Shown here one piece after another: positions 60,908-64,000 of a stretch of 64,000 nucleotides of DNA. The notes beneath the pieces were generated by a model, which had not been told where the DNA came from, ran no database searches, and saw only the letters and a list, made by a program, of their open reading frames with translations. Origin of the DNA: Bartonella sp. F02 (lineage in GTDB: Bacteria > Pseudomonadota > Alphaproteobacteria > Rhizobiales > Rhizobiaceae); NCBI RefSeq assembly GCF_026929975.1, contig NZ_JANHOK010000005.1, positions 1 through 64,000 of the forward strand, written 5' to 3'. Numbering within the stretch: the stretch's first letter is position 1; each line of letters opens with the position of its first letter. A program made the translations under genes and the position numbers.

Positions 60908-61933
60908 ATGAATGAGCGTCTTGAAGATATAGCGCTTTCTTTGGTTAAAGCGGGTAAAGGTATTTTAGCAGCCGATGAAAGTACCGCTACAATCGGAAAG
61001 CGTTTTGAAAGCATTGGCATAGAATCAACACAAGACAATCGTCGTGCTTATCGTGAAATACTTTTCACTGCAAAAGAAGCAATGGAAAGCGCTATTTCTG
61101 GTGTTATTTTATATGATGAAACCATTCGTCAAAAAGCATCAACGGGGCAAATGCTCACGGACATTATTCGTGAGGCTGGAGCTTTACCGGGCATTAAAGT
61201 GGATACAGGTGCAAAGCCTTTGGCTGGTTTTGAGAATGAAACGATCACAGAAGGATTAGATGGTCTGCGGGAGCGTCTCAAAGAATATTATGCCTTAGGG
61301 GCACGTTTTGCTAAATGGCGTGCAGTGATTGCCATTGATGAGCATTCTTTACCTACAAAAGGGGCTATTTCTCAAAATGCTCAAGCATTAGCACGTTATG
61401 CTGCTTTATGTCAGGAAGTTGGTATTGTCCCCATTGTTGAGCCAGAAGTTCTGATGGATGGGCAATCGCGTCAGCATTCAATTGGACGTTGCTATGATGT
61501 GACAAAGACAGTTTTAAAAACTGTGTTTGAGGCGTTATTTGAAGCACGGGTCGTTTTAGAAGGAATGATCTTGAAACCCAATATGGTGATTGATGGCAAA
61601 GATATTCGGAAGGCATCTCTTGAAGAAGTAGCAGAGAAGACTATTTATGTCCTTAAACAAACTGTTCCTGCTGCTGTCCCTGGAATTGCTTTTCTTTCAG
61701 GAGGACAGTCTGATGAAGAAGCAACAGCGCATTTATCTGCAATGAATGCTATGGGCTCATTCCCTTGGGTGCTGACTTTTTCTTATGGACGTGCATTACA
61801 GGCAGCGGCATTGAAAATGTGGGGTGGAAAACACGAAAATATTACGGCAGCACAAAAGGCTTTTGGTCATCGTGCGCGAATGAATCATCTTGCAGCGTTA
61901 GGTCAATGGACGCAGGAACAAGAGAAAATTTAA
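60908..61933 (+). CDS. Class I fructose-bisphosphate aldolase
   Basis: 341 residues from ATG 60908 (GAGG 8 bases upstream; the longer frame from 60875 is not needed). GKGILAADESTATIGKRFES at the start, RFAKWRAVIAI mid-protein, and Schiff-base lysine in EGMILKPNMV (about residue 224). It splits fructose 1,6-bisphosphate by the metal-free mechanism. Class I aldolases are the form found near pgk in many Rhizobiales. Confidence 0.94.
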   Translation: MNERLEDIALSLVKAGKGILAADESTATIGKRFESIGIESTQDNRRAYREILFTAKEAMESAISGVILYDETIRQKASTGQMLTDIIREAGALPGIKVDTGAKPLAGFENETITEGLDGLRERLKEYYALGARFAKWRAVIAIDEHSLPTKGAISQNAQALARYAALCQEVGIVPIVEPEVLMDGQSRQHSIGRCYDVTKTVLKTVFEALFEARVVLEGMILKPNMVIDGKDIRKASLEEVAEKTIYVLKQTVPAAVPGIAFLSGGQSDEEATAHLSAMNAMGSFPWVLTFSYGRALQAAALKMWGGKHENITAAQKAFGHRARMNHLAALGQWTQEQEKI

Positions 61934-61959
61934 TTTAATTCCAATTTGACATGCTCCAG

Positions 61960-61989
61960 CACCTCTATCATGTTCTTGTGGTAGAGGTG
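61960..61989 (+). terminator. Hairpin after the aldolase gene
   Basis: CACCTCTATCAT-GTTCTT-GTGGTAGAGGTG, 12 pairs with two G-T, 26 bases after the stop. The following tract is TATTGTTG, weak for a terminator, but position suggests it ends or protects the pgk-aldolase transcript. Confidence 0.6.
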
Positions 61990-62559
61990 TATTGTTGAGA
62001 ACTGGAAATATGGGATGTAAAAATTATACTGTTAAAGATCTGTTTGACGTTGAAGAATTATCTTGAAATGTCTCTATCGGATAATTGGATAGTCATTTGA
62101 AAGACAGAAAATAATCTTTTTCAAGCGTGAGAAGACTAATTTTTGCACAGAGAAAATGATTTATGCTTCAAATCATTGTGAACGAGATGATTTTAAAAAT
62201 CAAAAAAACGTAAAAAATAAAAATATGAGCAAGAAGTCTCTTGAAAAAAGAGAAGAGGCAATTATCTACCTTTTCGTATATTACCTTTCTTAGAAGCGTT
62301 TTTCTTTCGTGAGTAATGTGAAATGAAGAGACAAATCTTTCTATGATCGATGATGATAGAAAGGAATGGGATTTCTTTGAATGTTTATTTTCAGAGAAAA
62401 ACCATACGAATAGAAGCTTAAGTGTGGGAGGAAAAGACTGCTGTAGGATAAAATAATTTCTATCATGATGAGTGAATGAGATATTTTGCGGCTTTATAAG
62501 GGGGATCTACAATAAATAAAAAAGCCTGGTTTGTTTATAATCAATACAGAATGCTTTAG

Positions 62560-62598
62560 ATACCTTCATTTCGATAACCGAAATGAAGGTATTTTTTG
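62560..62598 (+). terminator. Strong terminator without an obvious gene
   Basis: ATACCTTCATTTCG-ATAAC-CGAAATGAAGGTAT, a perfect 14-bp stem, followed by TTTTTTG. It works for plus-strand transcripts only. The nearest plus-strand gene ends 630 bases upstream, so it may end an unannotated small RNA. Confidence 0.8.
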
Positions 62599-62700
62599 TG
62601 TGTACATATGAATTTTAGAAGATAACTTTTTGATTAAGAAAATTGACACAAACATTTTGAGCAGGAAACGTGCTTTTTTCTTTTGTGCAATATTCAACAA

Positions 62701-62731
62701 GAATGAGCATTAATGTCTTTTATGTTCATTC
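62701..62731. other. Hairpin downstream of tolB
   Basis: GAATGAGCAT and ATGTTCATTC pair (10 pairs, one G-T) around an 11-base loop, 60 bases after the tolB stop on the minus strand. No clear T tract on either side; possibly a weak tolB terminator. Confidence 0.4.
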
Positions 62732-62790
62732 TTGAAGGTTTCCCAAGGATACAATGTTGTATCCAAAGAGATTGTTATAGTGTCAGCTGT

Positions 62791-64000
62791 TTATTGAGTA
62801 CTTAATAAAGGTGACCACGCTGGATCAGAAGCATCATTGGGAGTGGGAAGTTGGCGTTCATTGCGTCCTGTAATATCAATCGTGTAAATTTTTGGACCCA
62901 TCCCTGGGTTTTGACGAAAAAACATAAGGACACGGCCATTGGGCGCCCAGGTCGGACCTTCATTATGAAACCCTGTGGTTAAGATGCGTTCTCCCTGTCC
63001 ATCAGGATGCATCACACCAATAGAAAATTGACCTTGAGATTGTCTTGTGAATGCAATGTAATCGCCACGAGGTGACCAAATCGGCGTGGAATAACTGCCA
63101 TCATTAGAAGAAATTCGCTGAAGGTTACTGCCATCTGCATTCATGATATAAATTTGTGGTTTTCCGTTTCTGTCAGAAGAAAAGACGATCTTCTTCCCAT
63201 CGGGTGAGTAGGAAGCTGATGTATCTATGGCTTTGGTTGTGGTTAAGCGTGTCATGGTGCGTGTTCGTAAATCCATGGTGTAGAGATTTGAGCTACCATC
63301 ATGTTGCAATAAACTCATGATGACTTTTTGCCCATCGGGAGAAAAACGTGGGGCAATGGTCATATTGTCAAAAGCACCGATTAATTCTCTTTGTCCCATT
63401 TCAATTTGTTGGAGATAAACATGAGGGATATGATTATGGCCATAAGCCATATATGTAATTTCCTGCCGTTTTGGTGAAAAGCGTGGTGTGAGTAATAATT
63501 CACTGCCATCGGAAAGATAAATTAAATTGGCTCCATCTTGATCCATAATTGCTAAGCGTTTTACACGTGCATTGCGTGGTCCTGTTTCATCGATAAAAAC
63601 AATCCGTGTATCAAAATAACCACTCTCACCGGTCATTTGACTATAAATTTCATCGGCAATCATATGGGCAACACGACGCCAACGTTCTGTTGCGGTATAA
63701 AAGCGCTGACCTTTAAGTTGTTTATGGCCAAAAACATCCCATAAACGAAAATCAACTCTTAAGCGACCATCGGTTTCTCTTACCACTTGACCTGTAACTA
63801 ATCCTTGGGCGTTTATTTGCTGCCAATCGAGAAAACGTGGTTGAATGTTGGAATTAGTAATTTGCTCAAGAAAGAGTGTTTTGTCTAAAGGTAAAAAAAG
63901 TCCAGAACGTTCAAGGTCGGCTGTGACAACAGCAGAAATTTTTTGCCCTATTGAATCGTTAGAAATAAAGTCTGTGATTGCAATGGGAATAGGGTTAAAG
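62791..64000 (-). CDS. tolB: TolB, periplasmic beta-propeller (5' end outside window)
   Basis: The frame runs from the stop at 62791 to the window edge, about 403 codons; the N-terminus with its signal peptide is missing. Readable N-terminal domain includes [20 protein letters not shown] and [20 protein letters not shown]; a GTG at 63786 is internal, not the start. The propeller has repeated SPDG motifs ([22 protein letters not shown]). TolB links Pal, peptidoglycan and the Tol complex for outer membrane stability. tolQ, tolR and tolA are expected beyond the edge; pal does not follow it. Confidence 0.95.
   Translation of the reverse strand, partial: FNPIPIAITDFISNDSIGQKISAVVTADLERSGLFLPLDKTLFLEQITNSNIQPRFLDWQQINAQGLVTGQVVRETDGRLRVDFRLWDVFGHKQLKGQRFYTATERWRRVAHMIADEIYSQMTGESGYFDTRIVFIDETGPRNARVKRLAIMDQDGANLIYLSDGSELLLTPRFSPKRQEITYMAYGHNHIPHVYLQQIEMGQRELIGAFDNMTIAPRFSPDGQKVIMSLLQHDGSSNLYTMDLRTRTMTRLTTTKAIDTSASYSPDGKKIVFSSDRNGKPQIYIMNADGSNLQRISSNDGSYSTPIWSPRGDYIAFTRQSQGQFSIGVMHPDGQGERILTTGFHNEGPTWAPNGRVLMFFRQNPGMGPKIYTIDITGRNERQLPTPNDASDPAWSPLLSTQ

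Larger units (their letters stand above)
61934..62790. other. Gene-free spacer with hairpins, aldolase to tolB
   Basis: 857 bases with no credible ORF on either strand between convergent genes. Three hairpins are present (61960, 62560 and 62701). The expected pal gene, normally right after tolB, is not here. No tRNA or known RNA signature found. Confidence 0.5.

Overview
The window looks like chromosome of a Bartonella species (Rhizobiales, Alphaproteobacteria). The evidence is an AT-rich sequence with long gene-poor spacers, a Trw-type (VirB-like) type IV secretion locus with repeated trwL and trwJ genes, and a typical Rhizobiales housekeeping backbone (ubiH/ftsK/lolA/xthA, ftsE-ftsX, the atpHAGDC operon, carD/fdxA, gapR/pyk/zapA/tkt/gap/pgk/fba, tolB). 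The species cannot be fixed from the sequence alone.

Region 1 (1-8.7 kb) is the start of the trw locus, read on the minus strand. In transcription order it holds an unrecognised cysteine-rich ORF coupled to trwN (VirB1-like transglycosylase), a small 86-residue gene of unknown function, three trwL (VirB2-like) genes, trwM (VirB3), trwK (VirB4 ATPase) and three consecutive trwJ (VirB5-like) genes. An H-NS-like gene diverges from it. In Bartonella this system builds surface-exposed components used for adhesion to host red cells, and the duplicated trwL and trwJ genes are the variable parts.

Region 2 (9-32 kb) is core genome: ubiquinone hydroxylase, FtsK, LolA, exonuclease III, a MacA-MacB-outer membrane factor tripartite pump (three adjacent genes), FtsE-FtsX with a DUF218 protein, acetyl-CoA synthetase, a YggS-type PLP protein, LeuRS with overlapping LptE, a TalC/FSA-type transaldolase, and PriA.

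Region 3 (32-44 kb) has the F1 part of ATP synthase (atpHAGDC; AtpD carries a basic N-terminal extension), a 1.4 kb spacer without a convincing gene, a small membrane protein, IspG, a short-chain prenyl synthase (IspA), MtgA with 28-bp tandem repeats at its 5' end, and ribosomal protein L32.

Region 4 (43-53 kb) holds CarD, ferredoxin FdxA, the C-terminal half of a Rhizobiales helicase-related protein without its helicase motifs, RpoH, an M48 peptidase, thiamine pyrophosphokinase, a glycine-zipper lipoprotein, an ABC-F protein and GapR.

Region 5 (53-64 kb) has a DUF1036 protein translationally coupled to pyruvate kinase, ZapA with a DUF4164 protein, the transketolase-GAPDH-PGK-class I aldolase cluster, and tolB, which runs off the right edge. 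The 857 bp between aldolase and tolB have no gene but contain an excellent intrinsic terminator. No tRNA, rRNA, CRISPR array, insertion sequence or prophage was recognised. The most unusual material is the trw operon head (orphan ORF, divergent trwL, tandem trwJ), the mtgA repeats, the helicase-less half gene, and several terminators placed far from any gene.
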